Part shown: positions 12,701-27,700 of the stretch, in pieces | How positions within the stretch are numbered: position 1 is the stretch's first letter | Layout of the letters: each line of letters opens with the position of its first letter | DNA from: Gibbula magus | Taxonomy: Eukaryota; Mollusca; Gastropoda; Trochida; Trochidae | Assembly: GCA_936450465.1 (NCBI GenBank) | Contig: OW388300.1 | Location: forward strand, 54,526,035 to 54,590,034 | Reading direction: 5' to 3' | Length of the DNA stretch: 64,000 nucleotides | Position numbers and translations under genes: made by a program | The notes under the pieces: model-generated | The model's database searches: none | Told to the model about the DNA's origin: nothing | What the model saw: the letters and a program-made list of their open reading frames with translations, nothing else

Positions 12701-15700
12701 TCAGCTAGACTTATCTTAAGGCATGAAAACAAAGATGGCATCCACAATTACTCATCACATTTGTCTTATGATGACAACCTTATGATGAAGGGATATTGTC
12801 GTAATAAAATAATAATTACATTATTAATAATTACAATGGACAATTACTGGTGCATGTCAATAAAACTGTTGATTATCCAACTAACCATGCGACTTTCTCA
12901 TCGTTGATGAGCGAGCAACTCCGATGGTCCAGATTGATGGTCACTGGGTCGATCTTCAAACTTGCATACACTCGCACTACTGGACGTGTTCTGGAGTGAA
13001 ATGTAAATTTGGTTAGTTATGAACATTTACTGGAATAATTCTGATAAAACCTTCAGTTTGTGACATATCGATCATTTAAAGCAGTGCAAACCCCAATTTA
13101 ACTCACCTCACATATTGATCATGTAAATCTACATTACATACAGAGAAAGTATTTTTACCTGAGAAATACAGCCTTGTCAGATCCATAAGCTCCAACCAAA
13201 AGATCTGCAACAGAATTAAACCAATATCTTATCATTGGATGTTTGTAGGATTCGGAAATCACAGGATTTAGATGAAAACAAGGGTTGCATTTAATTCAAC
13301 AACACAAGGGTCGAGTCAATGCTTTGATGATATAAATATAAACACACAAATCAAAATTTATTGATTAATTCATAATGTGTATGTATGACTCATTTGGAGA
13401 GGAATCTACACTATCCATAACGCATGTAATCAGGGAGTTTTCTATTGACTCGACTACACTATCCATAACGCATGTAATCAGGGAGTTTTCTATTGACTCG
13501 ACTTGAGCTCAGTTGACCGTTCCCAGCGTTTGATTTGCAAACTTGACAAAACAAGTCCACAAATCAAACGCAACCAAGAACTTCACAAGATGGCTGCCAG
13601 TTCAATGCAAGAAAGATAACTCGCCAGGATATTGGTTGCCATCCTGGTCCCAGCCTCCTGACAGGGAGAAACCAAAGTTCTTCAGTCCGGTGTCGAGATC
13701 GTTGGCGTGGATGATCTGTGAGACCTGGGTGATGATTCCCTTCTTTGAGCCGTGGTAGATGTAGATGGCGCCCTTCTTATCCTCGCCCGCGTACGGCGCA
13801 CCCACTGCCAGGTCTGTCAACACACAGCATATGCACATCTACACTTTCGTGAAAGCTTGTTTGGATTTTACATTACAGTCATACTATTTTTTTCCTGACA
13901 TAAATATGTTCATGACAACCATCACAGTTTCTGGCTTCTCACATCACTTCTTTGCAAGTTTGACTAACAGTGTTGATAAGCACTCACTCATGTTGGGGGC
14001 AAAATTAGCCTATCATAGCATTATAACCATGTATTTTGATGAAGGCATTTCTTGAATGTACTGTCTAACGCTTTTAAGGTTACCAAAGATATCTACAGAA
14101 TGTCATCGAACCATTGAAACCAACCTCAAAACAGTGGTGCACCCCCCCCTCCCCCCCCTCCCTTTTTACCACTTTTGGAAATACTTATTAAAATGAAGGG
14201 AGGTACCGGTAACTGCTACCTTACTAGTGTACACACTTACCATTATAACCATCAAAGTTGATGTCGCCCAACTTGGTGATAGCGTGTCCAAACCGAGACT
14301 GATCATCCAAACCGTCCAGAATATCCTTCTTGTTTTCTCGGTACGTATTCTGCAATACATAATCAGGTAATGGTGTTAATAATCAAGTAGAGCGCTTTAG
14401 GAGTATATTTCCTGCTTTATTTTATCCATACAGTGACAGATCCAGGGGTATGGTTCCCACCTTTTAAAATGACCCCCCAATATGTGATATCCTCCTCCCC
14501 CTCCGCTCTCCCCCTCCTCCTCCCCTTCCGCTCTCCCCCTTCCCCTCCTTCTCCCCCTCCGCTCTCCCCCTCCTCCTCCCCTTCCGCTCTTCCGCTCTCC
14601 CCCTCCCCTCCCCTTCCGCTCTCCCCCTCCCCTCCGCTCTCCCCTCCCCCTCCTCCTCCCCCTCCCCCTCCGCTCTCCCCCTCCTCCTCCCCTTCCGCTC
14701 TTCCCCTCCCCTTCCGCTCTCCCCCTCCCCCTCCTCCTCCTCCTCCCCCTCCCCCTCCCCCTCCACTCTCCGTGCTGCCACAAGCTGCACTGAGTCAAAG
14801 TTGTTGTCCATACATGCTGGTATACATATTGGATCCTTTCACAACCAAGACATACACTGGTAGACATAAATTTTTACAGATAGTTGATATATTTATAGAT
14901 ATTTGAGAAGATATGGAGGTAGAGTAACACGATTATTACGATAAGAAGTCAGTGATATTACAATAAAACACAGTATATATTCTCTATTATGATTTAGCTA
15001 CAATCAAAATAATAAGAATAAAAGAAAACAACAATGGAAACTAATATTGAATGTGATCATGATTGTTAGGTTACTTGTACAGAAATAAAATAGGTAATTA
15101 ATGCTTACCTTTGCAGTTTGGTAGTAAATAAAAACACGTCCTTTTTCATAAGATTTTGTTGACTTGAAATCAGCGTACAGTGGGGCCCCAACAATGACAT
15201 CATCCCGCCTGGAAAGAAGACAGTCAGTCAAATTATAATTTAACAATTCATAATTAGATATATATATAAACATTTCATTTCAGATGATATGAACATCTAC
15301 ATGTTTTCTTCTGTTAATTCCAGTTAATATAAAACTTACAGAAAGAATAACATTTTGCAAGCAAATGTGAAAAGAAAAACCCTTCAGTACTTTCAACGGT
15401 AGAACTAGGGTTAGACTAAAATTAGTCAATGGAATTTTTATAATTACTGTACCTTCATAATTTGGATTACATATTTTTTATACTTCCAGTTCCAGGTGTG
15501 TATTCAGTTTACCTAGACTTGCTGAATAAATATCTAGACTGTATTAAAGGCTCTTAATAATACACAGTCATGGAGCAGGACTAAACTAGGGTGTTTGAGC
15601 CCCCTTAGAATAATTGTGCATGCAATGTGTGACATCCCCCCCTCCCCCCCCATACAATATATGAACTCTCCTTTGAACATTGACACTACTCCTCAAATTT

Positions 15701-18700
15701 CATCTTCCAAATTATGTCATTACTGATTTGATTTGCCTACTGACACAAGGCACATGGCTATACTCAAGATGATGTGGTGGTTCATGAAACTATACTCACT
15801 CATCGCCGTCTAGATCTGTCACTGCCAGAGAGTATCCAAAATATGCTCCAACCTGAAGAAACAAAACATATAAGTATTAAGTAGGAAATGCTTTTAATAC
15901 TCACCCGTTGAAGATATCAGAGTTTAATAAATCTACCATGTTATTACACTTAGTGTAATAACATCGCGTGCTGTCGATTGGCGTGACGTCATAATGGCAA
16001 AAATATGACGTCACAATGTCAGCGCCGCGGTCGCAATGGAGTGTGTCCAATTTATCGATGAGTTTGTGGAATTAAGTGGCATTTAAATCAGTGAGTAATA
16101 AATAAAATACTAAACTCGTTTCCGTTTAATAACATGTTTATGAAACTCGTGAGATGGTATTTGTATTTACAAACCACTCACTCGTTTCATAAAAATGTTA
16201 TTAAACGGAATGTCGTTTAGTATTCTCTATATAGTTTATCTAGACAATTTCTACAGTTGGATAAAAATATTTTAAAATTAACATTTATTTTTTTTTTTCA
16301 TTCAGATAAAATACAAAAGCTCAAAACCCCTAAACCTCTCTTCATCCTAATATAAATCAAATGTTAGCATTAACAATAACCGTATCAATGACAGTCATTA
16401 TCCTTATCATGGGCTCATCCAATGCAGTACAAAGTTGGTAATAAGATAATCATTATTAACTTGTGGTGGGCAATTGGAGCAAGTATCACTTGATATCATT
16501 ATACATGGAACCATCAAAGCAGGACTACAAGAGACCGAATGTGTTGACACATTTGTCGTTTTACTGTCATTTATCTGTCCAATTAATGCCATGGCTTAGT
16601 GTTCATGAATATAAAGTGCTGTAGGACTAAATTAGTTGATATTTACTGCAAAAGGTCAACCAATTTTATCACTAACCCCTGTAATTTCTCCATCTAAAAG
16701 CAGTTTTCACAGAATAAATATTTACTCGAGGCATTTATTGTGAGTCGTGACAAGGAGTAGATATGTCCCCGGAAACAGGAAGTTAATCTCTGGAGTATCT
16801 ACATGCATATTTCATGAGATCTTCGTAATGTACTAAAACAATCATCTTCAACAAGGACAGCTTATCTCCCTTGCTATACTCTCCTGAATTGTGAGATAAG
16901 GAAGCTTAAAGATTTTGTTAAATGCTTTATTATCAAAGTCATAGAGACTCGGAGGCATTCTGAAGTTGAAGAGAATGTTAAGGTACACATCATGATACCA
17001 CTTTGAAGTATGTTGGAAACAGTGAAGTATTTAAAGTGTATTTGATTGAAGAAGTTGAATATTCATACTCAAAGGTGCCAATTACTTTTACAATTGCAGT
17101 TATATAATAACTGGTTTTTTTCTTTTCTTATTAACAATTATTAAATTTCTATTTGTTTTTTCCAAATTATTGTATGACTTAATTATTGCAGTAATATATA
17201 GGGTGTATTCTTCTGTTGTTCGTTCTTTAACAATGTTCCCTATTTATATTTCCAGGTTAATTCATCAACAATTCTTCACTTTCAAAAGTTAAATCTGAAA
17301 AATATTTCCCTGAACTGGATCATCTTCAGAAAACTGATGTGAAAAATCAATTTGTAATATATTCTATATTCATATCAAAGCAATGTTATATGTTACAATT
17401 CTATGTATGTTAAGTAAAAAATATCTTTTTCACAATTATTAAATTTCTATTTGTTTTTTTCCAAATTATTGTATGACTTAATTATTGCAGTAATATATAG
17501 GGTGTATTCTTCTGTTGTTCGTTCTTTAACAATGTTCCTTATTTATATTTCCAGGTTAATTCATCAACAATTCTTCACTTTCAAAAGTTAAATCTGAAAA
17601 ATATTTCCCTGAACTGGATCATCTTCAGAAAACTGATGTGAAAAATCAATTTGTAATATATTCTATATTCATATCAAAGCAATGTTATATATTACAATTC
17701 TATGTATGTTAAGTAAAAAATATCTTTTTCACAATTATTTTGTGCTTGGACTCAATCTTAAATCTAAAAGATTCAGGCATTTAATTTGAATGAATAACTT
17801 TCTGAAATCAAACTGACTTGCAAGGTACGCAGGTAAAGACTCAACACCAGACATAAACAAACCAGCCCCTGATTGGGCCAACTGCCAGAATACTTCAAAT
17901 CGCTGCCATAAACAAGCTTGTACACGTTTAAAACTCACAACTTGAGAACTTTTGATATCTTTATAATCTTACAAGGATTTAAGTAAGTATTTTATTTATT
18001 TACATATCTAAAAGAATTATGCCAAGAGAATGGATTTAGTGTTGAATACCACAAAGAACGTTTTTAAAAATCCACCCACATTTACTCCTGAATACACCTG
18101 GAAAAATAAATGCTTTTGATTGCTGTTAAATCATAAGACAACCACATTGACATTTCTACAAATAATTTCACCCAAACATGCATTTTAACAAGAGTAAATA
18201 TTGTTTCAAAAACAATTTTAGGAGAAGGAATTTTCCTAGGGAGTCTTGTAGATCATATAACATAAAAACCTTTTTTTTGCATCCTCACAGAAAAGTCAAA
18301 TCTCGAACAACTGTGTTGGACACATTTACAGCCCAATACTTCCAGTTAAAAGAAAGAAACACATTTAACAATATCCACCTGACTATTTCATAACCATAAC
18401 AGGATCATTAAACCCTATTTTTAGCATCCTGTTCATATTGAATTTCCTTTCCCATTACATAATTACAGATCTGTAATATTATAAAGGGGTTTTCAGTGTT
18501 CTCTGAATTTTATGTGGCAGACAGCTGTATCTGTTCCTGGGGACGGACGGACGGGCTCTCTATGACAATTAGCCCAGCGCACACAGCTTTTTGTTTTCCT
18601 AATGCTTTTACTCCAAGTGAGTTCCAGCTGAGCTAAGGCTAAATTCAATGGAATACTGCTTAATGTTTTTCTACAGAGAGTGCAAAACTGGAATTAATGA

Positions 18701-21700
18701 TGCTCGAGCAACAATTGAACACATTTTCTTTGCCATTTGATGCTTTTAGTTTAATTTTTATTTTTCAAATCTGAAACTTTTTACATTTGAAAATTAAATA
18801 CTGATTTTGTAAAAACTACAAAAGTAAAAAGATTTAGATGACAGGAAAAGGACATTTTATTTTGTTTTTTTAAGACTGAATGACTTCCTTGTGCTTTAAC
18901 TATAATAGTTCAGGGCAAAACTATACTTTATTACAAATCACATTGGGGTTCAGCAAACTTTATTTCTTATTTAAATTGAAAGGAGTTTTGAAAATAATGT
19001 TATAAAACTTGAAGCATTTTTATTCTCAAAATTAAGTGGAAATTTCAAACTGCCATATTTATGACTGTTGACTTTCCAGTAAAAGTAATCAATCTCATTG
19101 GTCGATATTGACGAGAAATGAGCTTCTCTTCTCCTTCCTAATCTTTCATCAGAGCCATCTGGTGGCAAACTTTGAACTAAATCTTTATATCACAATAAAG
19201 ATAATTGTCAAAGATTATGCACAGAAGTTTGTATGAGTCAGAAAATGTTGATTCATCATTAGTCAATATTCTTTATTCAAATTGAATGATTTGCACAAAC
19301 GGAACTCAATGGCAACAGTTTGAACTCAGACAACCCTAGGGTATTACCAAACAGTGCAACATATTAATGGATGGAAATAGAAAATTAGGCACCTTTCGTA
19401 ACTACAAGGATTTGACAAGTTCAAACCAAAAATAAATGTTATACCAAGCACTTAAAGGGAGAGTATGACTGAGGTTATACAATTTTGCGTTTAGGCTTAA
19501 ACAATAATAAATGTTTCTGGTCTTTACAGGCTGACAAAAATGATGCGATGATGCGATTTTTTATTTTATTTACGACATTTTTTTTCTTTTGGAATGAAGA
19601 GTCAAACAAACAAAATTTATACAATTATTTATAAAAATTAAGCGCACACCCTCTTAAATATGTGGTACTATTCCAAACAGTCAAAATTCTCACCATACAC
19701 TCCATCTCAACAGAAACGAGTGACATTTTCTCTGTCCAATGTTTTCTGAGGCTTAAAAATTACAGTTATCTGCCCATTACTTTTGAAAACCTAGAAAAAA
19801 AAAGACCTGAGGCGTGGGTTTGAAACTGATGCGGGCGGAAACAGAAACAAATTCTTTTTTTTTTTAGGTCTTAGTGTGAGCAATGTATGATTTAGAAAAA
19901 GTTTGTTTGAAACATCTCAAAACCATGTGAACAACTCAGGGCGTGTCTTCTGATTCATTAACCCTTGACAACATTTCGTTTTTGTTTTTCTTTTGTATTT
20001 GGTTGTCAAGTTATAAAAGAAGCGGTGCAAATCCCAGAATGAGTATAGTGAAACTCACCTGTTCGCCAGTAATGTTCTGTATGTTCGTTAGGTTCTGGTT
20101 GAACATCGCCACCTGCAAAATAGTCAAATTAAAAATATTCAAATCTAAAATTTTGAAGATTCCACTTATCTAACATTTAAGCTTTAATAGCATCCACATT
20201 AAAAGGAGTATCCAGGGGGTATTTTAAAAAATATTTGTAAACATTTTTTTTTAGAAAAAGAAATAAAGTGATAAAAAAAATTAAAAAAAGGAAAAGAAAG
20301 GGGCATCCATTCATTAGCTATACTACTGGGTGTTATATAGGTTGATTACAGTTTATCAAATATACAGATTTATTTATATATATATATATACTTACCCTTC
20401 CAAGATGGAGTTCTCCTTTCGGGATACTAACAATGTAATCTGTGAGATAGAAATTAAAATAGAAAGAACTCAATTAAAATCTTTCTGAGATTCAATCAAT
20501 CAATTCTTGAAGATACAAGATATAAGACACTATTATTCCTGAACGTTCATTTATCATAACAATTCACACAAATAATGAACATAACCTCAAACAAATTGTT
20601 ATGTGATAAACTTGAATAAAATTGAATTAATGACTCGAAACTTTAATTGTCATGAAAGAAGATCTTCATAACATAAAAAATCATTTTCAAATAAAAACTT
20701 TAAAAATATTAAGAAATAGAAAGAAAAACTTATTTAAAACAGAAATTGATGGTGTCACCTTCTGCGCCATCTCCGTCAAAGTCCCCGACAGCAGATGCGA
20801 AGCCCATGTAGCTGTCGTCATCCTGCGGCGGTCCCTCCCTCGTAGACACGTACTCCTTGTCCTTGATGTTGTAGTTGTACAACTGACCTGCGGAAGACGA
20901 TAAACTAACTGTTAAACATACCCTGTGTCATATACAACATACGTACACATATCATTTTTGTGTAGTACTGATTACCTTTGCATGAGTTTTTATATTTTGT
21001 CATCAGTGACATAATAAACAATTGATCATGACATCACTGAAGCAACTTTCCTTAACAGGACATAATTTGCGACAGTCTAAATCACTGGCTAATTTAAGCC
21101 TTGCAGCATATCCTTACATTTTCTGTGTTAGCAAATCAGAAGCCCATTATGCAGTTCAGGTGCAGCACCTTGCTATGTTTGCAGTCCCTGTATTGTGGTG
21201 AAAGCTGCAAGCATTTGCTGGTACTGGTAAACCATGGGTTGTACTGTGCTGAAATTCAGTGTAGCATTGCACCCAAACCTTACCACAAGTAGAACAATTC
21301 TCTACAGCAGACAAGGTTGCCGAGCCTGTGGCAAGATTCGAACCCCGGACCTCTTGATACGAAGTTGAATGCGCTAACCACTGGCCTATCCTCCTCCACC
21401 CGTGATACATGGTACTACATAGGAATCTAATATATTTATATCTCATAGATCTTGGGCACAGAAGCTCTCATAACGTGCCTGATATTAAAGTGAAAATTGG
21501 TCAAGTATATTGGTCAATGGTGAAGTGAATATAGAAGTTTATATGAAGTTGAATATACTGGGGGAATCAGTTGTGTGTGTATTGGAGGACAGGAATGTGG
21601 CGGTACAGTGTCTTGTGTACAGTGTTGGACTAGAGAATGTCCACAGTGTTGATGTTGACACAGACGAATGGAGGGTGTTGTCGAACACTCTCTCCATCTC

Positions 21701-24700
21701 AAGATGTGACACACCTGGTTCGCTGATTGACAACTAGTTGTCTATATCCAGGTCATCCAAACAGCTGGACCTGACTTATTGTCAATGCTGCTCACACATT
21801 TCCCCATACATGAAAGGTTGCTCCGACCTCTACTTGTAACTTCATAACTTATAACCCTTCAGTTGGATCAAACTTAGGTAACACAAATATTCTATCCCAG
21901 TCCGACATTATCCATAAGTTCTTTGATTGACATTCCAGAAGCGGACGTGATGAAGAATGAAAGCATTTTTTTAAATATTGATTATCATGAGAATCTTCAC
22001 CAAAACTTCACTACAAAGAATAAAGAAGTTGTCTATCCATTAAAATGTCTATATTGTTCTTTTTTTCACGTGTAAAAAGAGTTTGAACAGTATCAAACCC
22101 AACATTAGTTAGTTAGTAAGCTGGCCTCACATTTAAAAGTACTAAGACAGTTTGCAAAGTAAGCTTTTTTCAAAGACAAAATTTCTGTACCCATTTCTGA
22201 TATTTCTTAATTTGCACCTGTTCCGCCAAATAAAAAAGGGTAGGTAACATTTTGGCAAGCCTCTGTAAATTCAAGGTGTTTATCTAAAGTTCGCCCTAAA
22301 GAAAATCCACTACATAAACTCAGCTTTGTCTTGACCTTTGACCCACCCACAATTGACCTTTAGATGTGACCCTGACGTAAACACAACATTTGGATTGGAT
22401 GATGGGGTCCAGCATCTGGTCAGGGGACTGGCTGACCTTTGTAACTGGGTCAACCACTTGCCAGAAACACGTTTCTAATCATTTTGTTATATGCCTCATG
22501 GTATCATTCTGTATAAAAACTTTCCTCCATTAATGTTTCATTTAAATTCATATTTACCGGTAAGTCATGAAATTTCTATACCGTTAAGACAGGAAGTTTC
22601 AATACCGGTAAATGTCACAACCAGTAACCTTTTGATAAGATTGTAATTCATGTGAGGTTGAACTCAATGTTTCAAATGTGTAATATATCGTAACCACCAA
22701 ACAAAAATATTTTAAATTAATTTTGATATGAACTTTTCAACATAATGTCAATTTTCAAATCATAGATAGAACACAACAAAAATATAGGTCAAGTCAACAT
22801 TCGCGAGACCAACATTTCTGTCGACTGCAAACTCAATGCATCTTCAGGACTACCAAAGAACACTTTCCCTCTGTGGCGAAAAACCTTGAAATGTCTACAT
22901 TAATTTTAGAAATAGCAACCTAAATATAACACTGTGACACATAAACAGTGAAAACATTTTATCCTATATTCTTATTCCGTTTTTACCAATAGCTGCCTAA
23001 ATATATAGAGGATATCAATTGACGGATTTTCTTTTTCTTATATGATGTTATCCTTGTAATTTTGTCCGAAAAGGGTCGTTTTCTCGTTGAACGGCGGCTA
23101 GGAACAGCCTGTCACCACACCGACACTTTTATGTCATAAGCCAATTCGCGGCATGAGACCATTGTTTTATGAAGTCAAATTATATCAGTCACTGGTCGCA
23201 GTGAAAATATAAGTTATTTTCACCGTAGCTTGATAGACAGTTTATTTCACTGATAAATCCCAGTATTTCATTGCTCGTCATATAATAAAAACCTTTTCCC
23301 TACCTATCTACTCATACAGGTCAACCCAGTGACAGATCCAGGAATTTTGAAAGGGGGTTCACCAATGGAAAGGGGGGTCCAATTTTTCCCCCACATTACC
23401 CGCTCATGCAGAAATTTTTTAAAGGGGGGGCTCCAGACCCTTTGAACCCTCCCCTGGATCCGCCCCTGCAACCGTTACTGTTATCCAGGTGATATACTCA
23501 GGGCTCCAGGAATACACTGGATCAACTGGATATTCAAATTTCAAACTGAACAAGCTGAACAGCTGTGTATATACAGAGAGCACATGACATCATGTACACA
23601 TGTAAACAACTCGTACAATTGAAACCAGCCTCCTTCTCGTATCAGGTTACTTCCTGTTTCTACAGAGCAAAACCAAGTTTGGACTAAAAATACATGTGTT
23701 TGTGTGCCTGTAACAAACAACACTCATTTGCAGGAATGTCACTATTATTAGACTCTGCTGAGTATTGCAAAATACTCCTCATACATCTGCAGTGATGATT
23801 TTGATAACAAAGCTTAATTTTTCAACCTGCCTGTTGGACTATTTAAAACTGCTTATGTTACATTACCAATGCACATTTGTCTTTTTGTCTGTTAAAAGTA
23901 AGTTTCGAAAATTACGATTTTTAAATTTCAATTTTATCATCAGCTCACAACATCACAATGCAATGACATCACCTTTGACAATGCCATGATATCACAATGT
24001 TGATGATGTCACAATGCTATAACCTCACTGAGACCTCTTCTCAAAAAGTCAAACTGGCTCATATTCAAGCATTAATTTCACTAATTTTCATTCATTTATA
24101 TCCAAACTGTGTTTGACAGAGATATTGCCTTTCTGACATTAGTGCCAATATTCTTAATAAGATATGATAAGATAAGAACATTCTTTAATGTCCATTGGAA
24201 ATTTATTGTACACTGTTTTCAGGCAAAAAAAAACACATAAAATTTATTTATCACATAGAGATAAATATATATACAATACACACATATATAAACCATGTTA
24301 CATCACTCACAATTAGATGGCTATCAAGTTACATTCTCACAAATTCACCCACCACCCCACACCCTCAATCCGCCCCCAGCACACCCCAGTATCACAGTAA
24401 ACTGACAAATGAGGTGATCTTTTCTTGGATAGATGACTGATAACGACCGGTAAATGTAAGTAACGATCTTACCTTGCCAGTACCAACTCCCGACTGCCGC
24501 CACCAGCAGTTTCTTTCCATTCTGCAACACAAACAAGAAATTATCTTTGTCCAACATAAAACAAATTATGAAAATTTCAGATTAACTTTAATTAACAATT
24601 TAAAACTATTTCTTTGATAAAAATCATTTATTTTTTTAATTTTTATTTTAATTACACAAACAAAAATTTCTTTAAGAGAATCATTAGTGACAATAACAAT

Positions 24701-27700
24701 ATATCAAATAAAATATTTTTACTTTAAATGGAGATTTAAATAAAGTAAAACAACATTAATATAAAGGAATATAATAATATTTCAGACATGAGAAGACTCA
24801 TTTTCATATAGATGATAGGAAAACAAACCAAACCAATTCAAACTTAAATTAATGTTTTAATCTACAGCTTTGTCTTTAACATTTGACACAGAAAACTTTC
24901 TTAAATTAAAGTTAACATTTACATTTCAGCAATCATCACTTAAAGATTACTGTTATCAACTGTAAAAACTTTTCTCTGAAGTAAAAGGATTCTTGTTTAA
25001 ACCCAAGACGACTCTCGACTCTCTTCATTTGCCAAAGGCACGACCAACTCAAATAAACCCACAGCAAAAACATGCAATTGAAACGAACACAGAGAACTTG
25101 TTTAACAGTGATAAAAACGTCAATAACAACTTTTTCAGGAGAAACCTTTTGATCGTTAAAACCAATTTTCATCTATAATTTCTCGACATGTTTTCCCTCT
25201 TATAATCTCAATGAAGACGATATGCCTCAACATCACATTGAGAAACTCTAAACTGTTTGATAGACCAATTTGTTTCCCTTGTCCTAGTTAGCTTAACTAC
25301 TGTCATGGTCTTTGACACTGAACACTCAAAAAAATTCACTTCCCAAATTGAAACACTTAAAAGTTCAACTTCTCGGAGAAACTTCACAAAATCAATCAGT
25401 GGGTTTGACTGGCTTAATTAACCTTGCCTTTGGCGCCCAACACAAAGTATTTCTGTGCTTAGATTTGATTCAAGAGTTATCAAGTTTCAAGCCAATTTTT
25501 CAACATTTACGAAGGAAAGGTGAAGGTCATAGAAGTAAGTTTGATTTCTTTACAGTTGTAATCCAAAACCAAAGAACATGTTTAAACTCTAGAAATGAAG
25601 TCTCGAATTGTTAACCAGCAGCTCTTCTTTTTCTCTCGTTATTTCAGCATCAGCAGATGCCAACAGAATAACATTTCTTTTCGTTAGAATATAAATATAG
25701 TTTCTCCATGATGATAATGATATTATAGCTCAAGTTTTTCATGGTTATTGACATTCATTCATTGAAATTAAACAATTTGTTGATATTTTGAGCTATTTTA
25801 ATTTATTTTTCATATCACCTATTGGCCTGGGTGTTCAGAAACTTCTGGCAACATTTTTTATGGAATGGGATTCTCACTAGCTTATTTTCATTTTATTTTC
25901 AAAACTATGTCTCAATTCTTCGTAAAACAGGGTAATTTTGTTTTTTCTCGTTGGTATGAAAAAAATCACAGATCCAATTTGTTAGATATTTCTTGCTAAA
26001 CAGAAGTCAATCATACATTTTGCATTAAGTACAGAAAAATAAACAGGAAAGGCTTTTAGCAAGATTTCTGTACCAAACACTCAACGAAGAACAGCTGTCT
26101 AAATGAAACTAACATAAGCAGTATAATTATACGGCCAGGAGAGTATTTCAAATACAGAACATATTTCTTCTGATATGAAGACTTTAAATAAAGGCATTGC
26201 TCCAACTTTGTCTTTCTTACTTACATCCCAGTTAAAACAACAAATCTGTATTCACCACAGTTGGGTACAGAACAAGATGTTGTTGAGTTATCTGACAGTT
26301 TACGTGACGGGAGATGTTTATAATTCAAGTTAAATGATCATTTGTGTCCCTTAAATGATCCAATTTGACGAAATCTATCATCAGAAAGTGGAAGAGTCCA
26401 TTTAGTAAGGAACTGATTCATAAGAGTTCTGGACTCTTCATATTAAATGGAGTCGTTTCCCCTCACTCCGAACAAACACACAATCCGGCGATCCCTCCTC
26501 TTTTTTGATTATTGATAATAGTCGTTATCCCGTCTCTCATGAATATCTTCCATTCCTTCTTTTGTTCCCCAAAACAGCGACAAAATAACATTGATATGAA
26601 TGGATCGGCAATAGAAACAGCCTTTTTATGATAAAATGGATTTCTGTAAAGTCAGACACCTCGATTGTAAAGGATATTCCCCAACCAGATGTTGCATTGT
26701 TGGATATTGATTGTAGCCAAAGAAAAGTTTGTCAAAACAGTTTCAATGATCATGTTCCTACTATTGATCTTGAGATACACAGCTTACAGTCTTTGAAAGA
26801 CTTGTCTCAGGGTCCAGTTTATAGTCTGTAGAAGACATGTCTCAGGGCCCAGCTTACAGTGTGTAGAAGACTTGTCTCAGGGCCAAGATTACAGTCTTTG
26901 GAAGACTTGTCCCAGGGCCCAGCTTACAGTCTGTAGAAGACTTGTCTCAGGTCCCAGCCTACAGTCTGTAGAAGACTTGTCTCAGGGCCCAGCTTATAGT
27001 CTGTAGAAAACTTGTCTCAGGGCCCCGCTTACAGTCTGTAGAAGACTTGTCTCAGGGCCCTGCTATCAGTCTGTAGAAGACTTGTCTTAGGGCCCAGCTT
27101 ACAGTCTTTGAAAGACTTGTCTCAGTTCCCAGCTTACAGTCTGTAGAAGACTTGTCTCAGGGCCCCACTAACAGTCTGTAGAAGACTTGTCTCAGGGCCC
27201 ATCTTATAGTCTGTAGAAGACTTGTCTCAGGGCCCTGCTTACAGTCTTTGGAAGACTTGTCCCAGGGCCCAGCTTATAGTCTGTAGAAAACTTGTCTCAG
27301 GGCCCAGGTTACAGTCTTTTGAAGACTTTCTCAGGGCCCAGCTTACACAAATGAAGCAAAGATGAAGACACACAGACAGCATTCTGTGGTAGACTTGTAT
27401 CAGAGCCATATGTGGGGGCATGTGGTTCAACCACTATCAGCTGAGGTGGTGTGAGGAGATTTGCGCTCAGGAGCATTTTATTTGTATCATGGTGACTGGT
27501 ATCAGTGAAGGGAGAAAGCCTGCAATACCAATTAAGGTTTTGCATTGTGGTGAAACCTGCATGCATCGGCTGGAAATAGCAAACCATTATTGGTGCTAAT
27601 TCCAGTGAAGCATTGCACCCAAACAACAGAGAAAGAAGCCAAGTCCCATCCTGATTCAGAGCTGAATGCCCTCACAACTGTGCTATCCAGCTCCCACCTT

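Larger units (their letters stand above)
8920..12885 (-). other. Introns of the calf/thigh region (8920-9252, 9638-10352, 11252-11873, 12035-12451, 12508-12885 and shorter ones)
   Basis: Short to medium AT-rich introns of 200-715 bases. No repeats or extra exons stand out. A run of degenerate 'tgattnnttattttca' phrases near 10860-10990 is low-complexity. Confidence 0.7.
13205..14240 (-). other. Introns flanking the blade 6-7 exon
   Basis: 13205-13624 contains a 48-bp tandem duplication (13406-13453 and 13454-13501). 13814-14240 contains, at about 14130-14176, a C-rich remnant matching the interior of the MITE at 4073 ('ccattgaaac...tggtgcacccccc'). Confidence 0.8.
15853..20058 (-). other. 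4.2-kb intron with hairpin element and 298-bp duplication
   Basis: Contains the hairpin element at 15902-16234 and the direct duplication at 17134-17739. The rest is AT-rich and I see no exon signature. Confidence 0.75.
20440..24472 (-). other. Introns 20440-20758 and 20888-24472
   Basis: The first is plain AT-rich. The second (3.6 kb) holds a minus-strand SINE (21180-21401), the MITE at 23327-23468 and AT-rich filler. Around 22990-23300 is a segment resembling parts of 56690-56830 (tgacgtca and 'cagtgaaaataa' phrases), probably a diverged repeat. Confidence 0.7.

Noticed and set aside
14397..14906. Long open frames on both strands (Pro/Ser-rich and Gly/Arg/Glu-rich)
   Set aside because: They arise from the low-complexity CT tract, not from a gene; they overlap on both strands and lack start, splice and domain support.
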